NCBI RefSeq assembly: GCF_000340215.1
Contig: NW_006921545.1
Span: forward strand, 188,071 to 252,070
Direction of reading: 5' to 3'
Source of the DNA: Pseudocercospora fijiensis CIRAD86
Taxonomy: Eukaryota > Ascomycota > Dothideomycetes > Mycosphaerellales > Mycosphaerellaceae
Length of the DNA: 64,000 bases
Under the pieces are notes generated by a model. That model searched no databases. It saw nothing but the letters and a program-made list of their open reading frames with translations, and was not told the origin of the DNA. Each line of letters opens with the position of its first letter. Positions within the stretch are counted from its first letter, which is position 1. Both the position numbers and the translations under genes were made by a program. Below, piece after piece: positions 11,170 to 20,449 of the stretch.

Positions 11170-12140
11170 TCGCATCGTTTGAGCCTGGTAGGTTTCGGCT
11201 ATGGCATCCAGCCCACCCACACCCTATCCCTCGGCCGTTATCCTCCGTGGTGGGCTTGGTGCAGGGCGTGGGGGCCTGACTATTCTCGTGAAAGTTGCTG
11301 CACCCCATGCGAAGGCAATCGGTCGGCTTTGGGTAGTTGCGGTTGGTGTGGCCAAACTGGTCGCAGTTCGCTACCCACCCTCCATCCCTTCGTCGCCCTC
11401 CACCGTACTAGGCTTGGTGCAGTACTCGTAGGCTGGAATCTTCTCGTAGCATCCAGCTCACCCACACTCCATCCCTCGGCCGTCATCCTCCGTGGTGGGC
11501 TTGGTGCAAGGCTTGGAGGCCTGCCTCTTCTCGTGGCTGTTGCGGCACTCCACGCGAGACTAGTGGGTCGGCTTTAGCAACGCGGTCAGCGAGTTCGAAC
11601 TCCTCGCAGTTCGGCACTGGACCTTAGCCATATTCTTCGGCTCCGGAAAATCCATGCCGCTGTGCCCCTATAGAGAAGGTTAGCACTTTCAAACCGACGA
11701 TGAGCACGAGGGATGGGCACTTATACCTGTCACACTTGCGCTACTGGGTCTGGCGCCCATTCACGCAGTCCCATTGCAAGGCATTGGCCAACCAGTTGGC
11801 TTTAGGCAGTTGCGGCACTGCATCTGGCGCTCACTCAAGCACTCCGCCTTGACCAGTTCGTTGGACTCGGCCCGAACTTGTCGCAATCGCGCAAGGTCCA
11901 TGCCATTTAGATCTGGGCAACCTTGCTGCTATGACCCCATTTGTGGCAGGACTTCCCGCCTGTTCGTGTAAATAGTCTTGCCATGGCGCTCCTCTCCCCA
12001 GTTGCGGCAGACATCGGGCCTTTGGTTGCGCAGCTGCGAGAAAGGTGGCCAGCTTCGTCGCAGCTCCTGGCTCTGGTCCTGACGTAGTGGCTTTTGCCTT
12101 GGACCGCCTCGCCGATGAGGTCTTTTTTCCCTGTGAAGGG
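11170..12140 (-). pseudogene. Zinc-knuckle (CCHC) nucleic-acid-binding protein, decayed 3' part
   Basis: Several minus-strand frames carry degenerate CCHC knuckles like those of the CNBP/Gis2 class of RNA/DNA-binding proteins. CDEAGHLSRSC lies near 12030-12066, and CRNWGEERHGK follows in a shifted frame. CRNCLKPTGWPMPC lies near 11780-11825, CDQFGHTNRNYPKPTDC at 11315-11365, CSNFHENSQAPTPC at 11261-11302 and CRNSHEKRQASKPC at 11507-11548. The spacers (KPTDC, CTKP) resemble those of tandem-knuckle fungal proteins. Cysteines or histidines are missing and frameshifts break the chain, so it is a pseudogene. Unlike the transposons, this block is not RIP-altered. It continues beyond the hAT2 insertion at 16540-17650. 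Confidence 0.55.
11211..11585. repeat. Divergent direct repeats of about 130 bp
   Basis: The segment 11211-11340 (cacaccctatccctcggccg onward) recurs at 11457-11585 with roughly four fifths identity by eye, and a shorter related piece starts near 11370. The repeats correspond to duplicated zinc-knuckle modules on the minus strand. Confidence 0.7.
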
Positions 12141-12613
12141 ATTCCTTTTTACGAAGGCTGGCACCAGCAGGCTGTGAATGCTCGTTTGTTCCACCCCTTG
12201 TGAACATGGTAGCCCGGGTTGTGTGATTTGTGAGGTGGTGTTGGCTCGCTTGTGAATTGGGAGGTAATGTTGACGCCTTTTGTTGCCAGGCAGCTCTTGT
12301 GATTTGATGAAGTCTTTTCTTCGCAGGAAACTGTTGTGATTTGCGAGGTAATGTTGAAGTGTCTTCTGCATAGGCAGCCCGGCATTTGTGTTTTTGGAGA
12401 TGGTGCTGAAGGCTTGTGTTCACAGGTGGCCTGTCATTTGTATTCTGCCAGGTGGTGTTGCAGCCTTTTCTTGCCAGGCGGCCCGGCATTTGTGGTTTCG
12501 AGGTGGTGTTGCAGCCTTTTCTTGCCAGGCGGCCTGGCATTTGTGATTTGCGAGGTGGCGTTGGCAGCTCATTTGATTTGCAAGGCAGTGTGGGCGCCTT
12601 TCCTTAACTGTGC
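12140..12613 (-). repeat. Minisatellite, about 51-bp unit, coding-like on minus strand
   Basis: Degenerate tandem copies contain the core ggcatttgtg-gtttcgaggtggtgttgcagcc. Two clear neighbours start at 12473 and 12524, 51 bp apart. On the minus strand each unit gives about 17 residues (ARKGCNTTSKPQMPGR type). This is close to the length of one zinc knuckle, so the array may be amplified knuckle modules that lost their ligands. The array resumes at 16548 after the hAT2 insertion. Confidence 0.7.
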
Positions 12614-12621
12614 GCCATTTG

Positions 12622-12649
12622 CATAGAGTTTGAATAATGATTATTCAGT
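12622..12649 (+). repeat. hAT2 left terminal inverted repeat
   Basis: It is 28 bp long and begins with CA, the usual hAT start. It is preceded by gccatttg. Confidence 0.92.
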
Positions 12650-12790
12650 CAGTAGCGCCTATATTCAATATTCTGAATATAGCAACGGCCTGTATTCAGG
12701 TGAATATTCAATATTCAGTCTTCCGCGGAGGTCAATTTGCATATAATTAGCAAAAGGAAGGTAAATAGCAAAAAAATAGTAGTAGAACAG

Positions 12791-12800
12791 TAAAAGAAAA
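12791..12800 (-). terminator. RNA polymerase III terminator-like T tract
   Basis: The minus strand reads ttttctttta directly after the last base of the tRNA-like gene. Confidence 0.5.
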
Positions 12801-12873
12801 GGGCAATATAAGGAATTGAACCTTAGCCTTTAACTATAGCTAGTTGACGTGCTGTCTACTACACTATATTGCT
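12801..12873 (-). tRNA. tRNA-like gene inside hAT2, anticodon unclear
   Basis: The minus strand folds as a 73-nt cloverleaf. The acceptor stem pairs 6 of 7 (the exception is an A opposite C, as after a G to A change). The D stem GTGT/GCAC has an 8-nt loop. The T stem TAAGG/CCTTA pairs fully around the loop TTCAATT. The A box (TAGTGTAGTAG) and B box (GGTTCAATTCC) fit the RNA polymerase III consensus exactly. A T-rich terminator (ttttctttta) follows at once. The anticodon arm is weak: the best pairing leaves a 6-nt loop without the expected U33, so identity cannot be given. It is either a tRNA pseudogene or a tRNA-derived SINE head carried by the transposon. Confidence 0.6.
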
Positions 12874-12999
12874 AAAGATTGTCGCCTTCTACCTTATTAC
12901 GAGGGTAGTATCTATTAATCTATTATATATATACTTTTACTGTAGATACTATAATAATAATACTGTCGGTATTACTGCAAGGCGCCTGCTATATAGTAC

Positions 13000-15240
13000 T
13001 ACGTGTCGGTTAAGTCTTCCGGCTTATCGTCGTCTACTAAACTAGACAGTAGCTCTACAATGCTAGCCTTCTACTACTGCTTAGAAGGCTCAAGTACTCG
13101 CACTATCTTACTATCGAGTTGGCTTCGGTCCTATATAATCGTACGCCTTGCGAAGCTAAAGGTGCGCTTACTCTTAGCAGACATAGCAAACGCGGACAAT
13201 ACGTTAATTGCTAGTCGAGAGAGTAAAGGCTAGGCTTGCCGCTATGCTAGCAATAGCTACTAGTCTAGTAGACTTAACCGTCTATTGTTCTCGATAGGTA
13301 GTAGACTAGCGGCGGCATATATAAAGCTATCAAACTCGTTAGTTATAGCATTAACAACGTTAGCTTCTTATTGCTACGACTCGAAGCTAGTAAGCTCTAT
13401 AACTGCGGTTAGCGCTTGTTACTAAGCTAACGAGTAGTTGAACTTGTCCTTATATTCTTACTATAGCGACCTCGCTCGTTCGAGTACTAGCTATAACTAG
13501 TCCGCCTTCTTGTTACTAGTCTAGCGCTTCTTAAGCTAGGCAAGTCGCTTTAAAGGGTGTAGCAATAGTGCTATAACGTAGGCTCTAGACTCGTCAATAA
13601 GTCGATAGTATTTGTTAAATAGGAGCTAAGAGACAAGGATTAACTTTATAATAGCCGGCCTATGTTAATAGTACTAAAGCGACTTCTCGTAATAGTTAAC
13701 AAGGTATTCTATAGCTTCTTAGAAGCTGTCTAGTGTATAGCGATAGCCCTATAACCGTATAGTAACCTCCTTAAAGGGATAAAGGAAGTTACGCGTATAT
13801 TTAATAACCGTCTAGTCCGAGTTAGAAAGCGCTATATCTTACAGTAAAGGCTCTCGCTCGAATAGCAATTGCAGTGTTAGCTTTGCCGCAATAGCTTCTT
13901 CTATAAGCAATAGCCAACTATTCTAGCGAGTCTTACTAGGCGTCTTTAGCACGGCGGCAGTAACGGCGGACCTAGCGAGGAATTTGAATGTAGCCTATAG
14001 AACGTCGTCTCGTAGACGGAGTAACAGGTTATATAGCTTCTAAAGGGCTTCTTATTTAGTAAACGAGGCAACGTTAATATCTAGCTAAGCGGAGATAGAT
14101 ATCGTATCGGCAGTGCCTTCGGCGGTATTATAAGCGGCTATTTGCTGTTTAATAAAGGTACGCTCGTTGTTCTTCGCCTTCTTAAATGCTATCTTAGCGG
14201 ACTCTGTAGACTCTAAGAATATAAAGGCTTGTATTGCGAGGTTAATAATGTGTCTAATATAGCGAAGCCTCCGCGACTTCTTAGTCTAGCCGATAACGCC
14301 TTAAGAGTAAAGGAAGCGCTCAATCTTACGCATTAAGGTATCGTTAGAGGTAACGTTGTCGCTTGTAATCTAGCCAATATTGTTAACAATATTGTACTAC
14401 TTAAAGACGTTAATAAGCAGTTATGCGAGCTTAGCACTAGTATAGCGTATAACGACAACCGGTAGGTCGAGAAGTACTTGTTATAATCGGCTATTCTTAT
14501 CGACAAACTAGCAGTTAATAGCTTAGAAGTACTTATAGCTATACTGCGACTTCTACGTATCTATATAGAAGTAAATCGAGCTAATAGTAGTAGCTATTAT
14601 CTCTATTACTTAATCGCGTATATTATAGAAGTTGCGGAAGACTCGAGACTATAGAGCGGACTTAGCGTATAGAAGGACGTAAGAAGCCTCGGGGTTAATA
14701 GCTAGTATTATCCTATAGAAGGCGGTAGAAACTAAGGCGTTAAAGGCGATATAGTGCTTAGAGGAGAAGGCGGCGAGTGCGTTACGATATTGCTATGTTC
14801 TAGCAGCGTTGTATAGGATATTACAAGCCCTCGTCTCTTCTATTAATACCTTCCGTAAAGCCTAAGAAGCTATTACTGCCCGAATATCGCCTTAATAGCG
14901 GTTCTTGTCCTTGTCCTTATCCTTATACTTGCTAATAGGCAGAGTGTGTCTACGCTATAGGTGATAGTCGCAATTGCTTATAATACCGTACTATTGTCCT
15001 AAATCTAGCTCGCCTACAACCTTATAGTATAGCTCAAACTTGCAGTACTAAATTATATGTCTATAGTCGTCTATTTGTAGGTCTTCCTATTCGTACGGCC
15101 TTCTTAGGTGTTATACTACCTCCGGATCTAGCTCTTTCTGCTTCTTTCTCTTTATACTAGGCGCCGGCAGGGGTATAAGAACTCGTAGTATAGGTACTAT
15201 TGATTGTTACGTAGATTGAGTCGATTGCGAGTTAGTAGAT
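13000..15240 (-). pseudogene. hAT transposase (hAT2), lightly RIP-damaged
   Basis: The cut-and-paste transposase reads on the minus strand. Near 15020-15130 the frame gives HLRRPYE then DLQIDDYRHII and CKFELYYKVVGELDLG, a BED-type zinc-finger region that would bind the element ends. Near 14340-14380 it reads ITSDNVTSNDTL, the hAT catalytic motif with its Asp retained. It then runs through RHIINLAIQAFIFLES, a conserved His-containing helix. Near 13270-13330 it reads NEFDSFIYAAASLLPIENN and near 13140-13230 LSRLAINVLSAFAMSAKSKR, the C-terminal dimerisation domain. Stops are TAG at Trp/Gln positions. The full domain order is present, so it died recently compared with hAT1. Confidence 0.85.
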
Positions 15241-15489
15241 AGTATAGCGATTAGGGTCGGATTTAGTACTTCGCTAAGGTCGCTGTCGCTTTTATCGCTA
15301 GCGCTATTGCTATACTTCCGCTTTCGAGGCTCGTTGTTTTCCCGTTGCGATACTTAGCTATTTAGCAAATTTTCCTACGCTTTCTATATCAATTTATAGG
15401 TAGTACGGAGGTTAACTATAGCGGAGTTTGTCGTCGAGGTATGATTGTTAGTATAGATTTGAAGAATTTGAGTTTACTAAAGCTATGCG

Positions 15490-16330
15490 GCCGGAAAGGC
15501 CCGTTAGCGGACCGCTCTCGGTTATGCTTTCCGGATACGATAATTAGGCTACGTTGAGCCTTATATAACGCAATAGGGCCCTAAACAAGCAGCAATAGTA
15601 TATACGGTACTACGGAAGCAACTAATACCTTCTATAATCTATCTTCTTCCTTTATAATAATACTACTAATATACTCCTTCTTTACCGCTATTGCCGCTAA
15701 GGCATTACGAGCGCGCTACGTAGCGAGCTCTTCCTTAAACTTACAATCCTCGCCGCTACGTAGCATATATAGGTTACAACTACACGGATCCGCATACCTA
15801 AAGTGCCTCGCCCTCTCTTCTACTATTCGAATCCGATTACGACATACCTCGCACCGATAGTCTACTAGATATACTAGCATATAGTTACCCTCCTTTCGAA
15901 TATACTCCTCGAAAGCGCTCGCCTTCTTCGCGTAGATATCGAGCTTAGCGTTCTTTGCGATTAGTCGGTGCTTAATAGCCTAGTATTCTTTGCTAAGGTC
16001 TCGATAAGCCTTACTAAGGCCTTCAATAGCCTTCTCGGAAGCCCTTATCTTAGCGGACTAGTCTTCGAGCTACTATAGTGCCTTTAACGTCTTCCTAGGG
16101 TTCTACCGAAGCCTCTTAGCAATAGGCTCTTCTTCTAGTATATAGTTACGCTTGATTTTAGGCTTAGTCTTAACAATAGGCTCGACTACTAGCGGTAGTA
16201 GTGTTATTAGTAGCAGCGGCAATATTAGCGACAACGAGCCTTTAGACTCGGAGTCTAATAACTGCGTACGACTTAGCACTACTATTCTTATAACAACATT
16301 AACCTTCTTCTACCTCGATTACTTCTACGC
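15490..16330 (-). pseudogene. Second frame in hAT2: coiled coil plus Cys-rich segment
   Basis: Upstream of the transposase and on the same strand, one frame is coherent for about 250 codons. It runs from a basic segment (KTKPKIKRNYILEEEPIAKR) through a long heptad-like helix (KAIEGLSKAYRDLSKEY, IAKNAKLDIYAKKASAFEEY) into a Cys-rich patch (YRCEVCRNRIRIVEERARHF, PCSCNLYMLRSGEDCKF). The C-x2-C, C-x-C and C spacing suggests metal binding. I do not recognise the family. It may be an accessory gene of this hAT lineage or an N-terminal exon of the transposase. Few stops interrupt it, fewer than in the surrounding retroelements. Confidence 0.5.
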
Positions 16331-16511
16331 GTTTGCCGCCTATCCTCGAAAGTGTATTATATAAAGAAAGAGCCTAAAACACTGCAAATTCGGATATCTA
16401 TATAGGATCTATATGCGCCGACGTATTGCCTAGTAAATACTTGATATTTAGTCGTATTTAGTGGATCCATATTCAAATTCATATTCAGATTGAATACTAA
16501 ATACACTGAAT

Positions 16512-16539
16512 ACTGAATAATCATTATTCAAACTCTATA
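16512..16539 (-). repeat. hAT2 right terminal inverted repeat
   Basis: This is the reverse complement of the left repeat, with 27 of 28 bases matching, and it is followed by gccatttg. Confidence 0.92.
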
Positions 16540-16547
16540 GCCATTTG

Positions 16548-16800
16548 TGATTTGCGAGGTAGCGTTGCCGCTTTTTCTTGACACTTCGGGATTTGTGATG
16601 TGGGAGGTGGTGTTGTCACCTTCTCTTGCCGGGCAGCTCTTGTGATTTGCGAGCTGGTGTTGACACCTTTTCTTAACAACCAGCTCTTGTGACTTGGGGG
16701 CGGTGTTGAAGTCAGCTCTTGGCAGGCGGCTCTTGTGTTTAGCGAGGTGGTGTATGCCCGGCAAGTGTGATTTACAAGGGGATGTTGAACTCTTTCCTTG
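16548..16800 (-). repeat. Continuation of the 51-bp minisatellite beyond hAT2
   Basis: Units with tgtgatttgcgag-tggtgttg cores recur several times. On the minus strand they read SQITN, KSCPAREGDNTTSHITN and similar. Together with 12140-12613 they made one array before hAT2 inserted. Confidence 0.65.
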
Positions 16801-16895
16801 AGATGTAGCTCCTCTGTGTCAACTCCCTGCGAGACCTTGGTGATTCTACGCTCCCTTTGCTGATTCGCCCTTGCGAGGAAGGAGTCTCACACTCA

Positions 16896-17649
16896 TCAGC
16901 AAGGTCCTGCTCGACCTGTAGAGGTTGTCTTCAGACGTCTCCTGCTCTGAGGCGATCCGTGCAAGCCCTTGCCCAATCTCCATGTTGTCTCTAGCGAGGT
17001 TCTGGGCCTCTTCGACGATGATACTGGATCTAGTTCTGGCCTGGTGGATGTTCTGACAACCTCGCCCATAGGTGGACGTCGAATGAAGACCGGCGCGTCT
17101 TTGATCGGCTTCTCCGGCTTTGGCGTCAAGGGCGGCAAGTGTTGCGAGATGAGGTGAAGAGATATGAGCAGTTTATGCTGACGTTGGTATACCTGGAGAT
17201 CTGTGAGCAGAATGCTCTCCAGTATCAGCAGCAGCGGGATGAAGTCTGTGATCTGAGGCTGCGTTGCGAGGACGGCGCTGAGGACGCGGGTAGCTCTGAC
17301 CATTCCTGAGGACGCGGGTGGCTCCGACCATTCCTTGATAATGTTCGCCCAAGATCGACGGTTGTTGGGACTGCCAGCACGATGAACTTCTGAACTGCAG
17401 ATCGCGAGAGTGATGGCGGCCCTGCCACCAGTCTCCTGCTTCTTTCGCTCGCGATTCTCGTCGGCTTCGTGCACTGCTTGCCCATGTGCTCCCAGAGCAA
17501 TAGTTCTTGTAGCCGCGCTTGTTGGCCTTGCCCTCCTGCTTGCACTCGCGAGCAGGATAACCTTCTTCATTGCAGTTCGCGAAGGTGATGACAAGCCTGC
17601 TACGAGGCTTCTGCTTTTCTTGCTCGCAGTTCTTGGAATCAAGCGTCAT
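16896..17649 (-). pseudogene. Zinc-knuckle protein, decayed 5' part
   Basis: The minus strand from 17649 reads with a CCHC knuckle FANCNEEGYPARECK near 17537-17582 in which the His is Tyr. It is followed by KNYC, the start of a second knuckle. Another overlapping minus frame (16896-17642, 248 codons) holds PPLTPKPEKPIKDAPVFIRR and RPELDPVSSSKRPRTSLETT. Neither frame carries a whole domain series, so frameshifts or lost introns are likely. This is the upstream part of the gene whose downstream part lies at 11170-12140, hAT2 having landed between. Confidence 0.45.
17279..17334. repeat. Tandem duplication of 28 bp
   Basis: tgaggacgcgggtagctctg-accattcc is followed directly by a copy with two substitutions (17307-17334). 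The unit is not a multiple of three, so it shifts the frame of the zinc-knuckle pseudogene. Confidence 0.85.
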
Positions 17650-20340
17650 AACTGCTGCCTCCTCAACTCCCAGCGAGTGAGAATCACCAACACAGACGGC
17701 GACGCCGAGCTACCCTCAAACAGCCAGAGCAGTACGAAAGAAAACGACGTGGCCACAGCCATCGCAGCAGGACGACCGCCATATTCTTATGGCTTCGAGC
17801 TCTCTGGTTCGTGGGAAACAGAAGAGATTTCACCGCTGCGGCTTGGAAGAGATCCTGGTTTGCGCAATCCAGTGGTTCCTTGTGGCCTTCCAGTCGGCTG
17901 GGTAAAATCAATTCACCTGCATGTCGATTGGCTTGTAAGAATGTTCGGAGATTCTGTGATTCGCAAAATGCTGCCGGCGCACGAACTTCGCTTCGATGGA
18001 ACTCGAACAGTGAGACATGAGACGTCGTGTTCGGGCGCAGCTTGTGGAATTTGCCCAATGCCTGCTCTCATGAACCCATCACCGTCGTCCAAATCTTCAC
18101 GTCAGATCGTCTCTCCATGATGGCTTTGGCCGGGATGTGTGCGACAACCCCGTGCGGTCAACTCGTTCGTGCTTCCGCTGATTTCACGGTGTGGGAAGCT
18201 GATCTCGAATGGATGACGTGGCGCGTAGTACTCCAGGTATGCTTCTTCAATTGGCTGTCTCTTCGTAAAGGTTCGTCCCGAGTTGAACTGCGCATGTCCT
18301 GCCTTTCCAAGCCTGCGCACGCCAAGCGAGCTCTTCCTGCACCTCATGTTGCTCATTTCCATTCAATGAGGAGTCGTAACCATGCTCTGCAAGACAAAGC
18401 ACTGAGCCTGTGCGGACGTAACTCGGTTCATCGCGAAGGCGGCAGGGCGGGATCAGTCGCTGCTCGGAAGGCGTGACGTCGATGAAGACATGAAGGCATG
18501 GCGACAAGTGTTCCTCAGATTTCGACCGGGAGTCTCGTGGGGTGGAGAGAATGGAAGTGTTGTCTACGAATGTGAGTCGAGTTTCTTTCCGCGCGACTGT
18601 GAAGAAGGAGCAGAGGCATGGCGTGGCGTGGCGTGCAGGGATCGCACGCATGTATGCATATGCATATGAAGGGATCCGCGCTTCGTACAGCCAACCCAAC
18701 ACTCTCACCTCAAGATTATCAAAAAGCGAAGGAGAGCGTGAGCGTCTGGGGACTGAATCTTGATTCAGTCATTGTTCATCGTTGAGCAGCAGGCTCCATA
18801 CTCTTTCACGGCCACCGCAAACATCCGCATCGCCCTCCTCGATTACCAAGAGAGCGGAGGGCAAGAAGTCTTCTGCCACACGTTTGGGAAACCAGGAGAA
18901 CATGAAGCGTGTCTCGAATACCTCTATAACTTATGCAGCACTCGCGTGATGTCAGCCAAACTTCATCACTCCTTCTCACGCCCTTTTACAATGCCTCCTC
19001 CATCGGTTCGGCAATCAAGCCGCATCCCAATTCTGATATGCCACAGCATCAACACCTGGCGCCACACAGAGTGCTAGCACATCCACGACTTCCGTGGGAC
19101 GATGAGATCGCTAATATGAAATGTTATGAGAACGTAAGATGGGTAAGGCGGAGAGATGCAAGCCGGGCAGGATACAGAGTTCTTTCCCTTCGTTATCTGA
19201 GCCATCATGTCCTATTTCAAATCGCAGTTGCCACAAGACGTCGGTTTCGATTCCTTCGCCGTCTCGGAGCAGGTTGACTTTAGCTGTACCTCATCAACGA
19301 TGGCTGACTTGAGAGACTCATGCTGGACTGGAGAGTATAGCTCGGCTGTAGAGCAAGTTACATTGCTGTTGGCATCCTGGGGATGATCGTCACGGAAGTC
19401 ATCAAGCCGTGTGAGTATTCGTAGCCTGCTTTGAATGTTGGCCGCGGCAGCTTCAATCTCGTAGTAGTACTGTTGGAGGAAGCGGTGGGCGCCATTGCCA
19501 GGCATGGTGAACGGTTTGAAGATGGCTTTCTGGCTGCCGCAAGCATCGTGTTCGAGATATGAAGCGTTTCGCTTCTGGTTGATAGGCTTGTTAGCTATCT
19601 AGCCAGGAATGAACTGGCTGGAAGTGGACTTGAGTAGAGGTAGCAGCTAGAAGTTTGAAGTTCTAGAACTCGGGTGGTTGTTCCCCACTGCGGGTTCCGG
19701 CTATGCCCTCGCATAGTGCTGCAGTATGCCACAGGCTACACTGACAGGCCGAAACAAGTCTGAGCCCATGGTGAGTAGGGCACAACTCCTGAATCCTGTA
19801 GTCCGTATCATTTTCCAAGGTGCGAGTGGACATGACGATGACATACCAATATCTGATGCAGAGACTCAGTCCGAAGCCAGTGTCGAATCTCTCGGGGAGA
19901 TTCAAGCCGGTGAGGTTGCGTATCATAGAGGGAGCGATGGCAACGAGGCGGACCACACCACTCAAACAGCAAGCAACTGCGGATCTCTCGCCCAGCAGCG
20001 AGATTAGATCCAGGTGTACGAGTAGACTCGTTGAAGAAGTCTCGGGCCAAGTTGAGGGACGAACTTGAGTTGGAGTGGGAAGAGGCAAAGTCGCGGGTAT
20101 GAAAAGAGAGAACGACGTGAAGAATGAAGAGAAGGCAGCGTGGGAGCCCGAGTTCGATAATCATCTGGGACTCTGGGAACTTTGGCTGTAAGTTTGAGGG
20201 AGAACAGGTGTTGGTGTAGCCAGTAGTCAATTTGCATAAGGGCGAGAACGTCGTGAAATTTGAGGGTGTGGCGGTCTAGCTTCACGCGATGGAGTAGGAA
20301 AGACGACAAGAACTCCGATATAGTCGTACCGGTGCGCTAG
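17650..20340. other. Non-RIP region, no gene recognised
   Basis: Base composition is ordinary for genic fungal DNA. There are open frames of 70-240 codons on both strands (for example plus 17410-18120, 236 codons, largely antisense to the zinc-knuckle remnant; plus 19726-20007, 93 codons, acidic). None shows a domain I know, and competing frames overlap throughout. The block could hold decayed or intron-split genes. Around 18760-18920 the plus strand reads TATANIRIALLDYQESGGQ, which looks coding, but no function can be assigned. Confidence 0.4.
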
Positions 20341-20449
20341 GCATTTCGAAGATTGAGGAGACTTTCTATACCGTCTTTCATAGGAGATGAGGAGAGACAC
20401 GAGGAATCTCGGGCAGCGGAAGAGGATGACTGTTAAGATAATAGCAGGA

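Larger units (their letters stand above)
12622..16539 (-). mobile_element. hAT DNA transposon 2, precisely bounded
   Basis: The element starts with catagagtttgaataatgat and ends with the reverse complement. The 28-bp terminal inverted repeats (12622-12649, 16512-16539) differ only at the first base (C against T, a RIP-type change). The 8-bp sequence gccatttg flanks it on both sides (12614-12621 and 16540-16547), the target duplication of hAT elements. Subterminal regions (12655-12720 and 16470-16515) are packed with tattca/gaatat motifs, likely transposase-binding repeats. Inside are a transposase, an upstream Cys-rich frame and a tRNA-like gene. It interrupts the 51-bp minisatellite of the zinc-knuckle pseudogene. 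Confidence 0.92.

Noticed and set aside
13003..13233. 76-codon plus-strand open frame
   Set aside because: It is antisense to the hAT2 dimerisation motif (LSRLAINVLSAFAMSAKSKR).
17410..18120. 236-codon plus-strand ORF, one of the longest in the window
   Set aside because: Its first half is antisense to the zinc-knuckle remnant and its rest has no domain; length alone is not enough.
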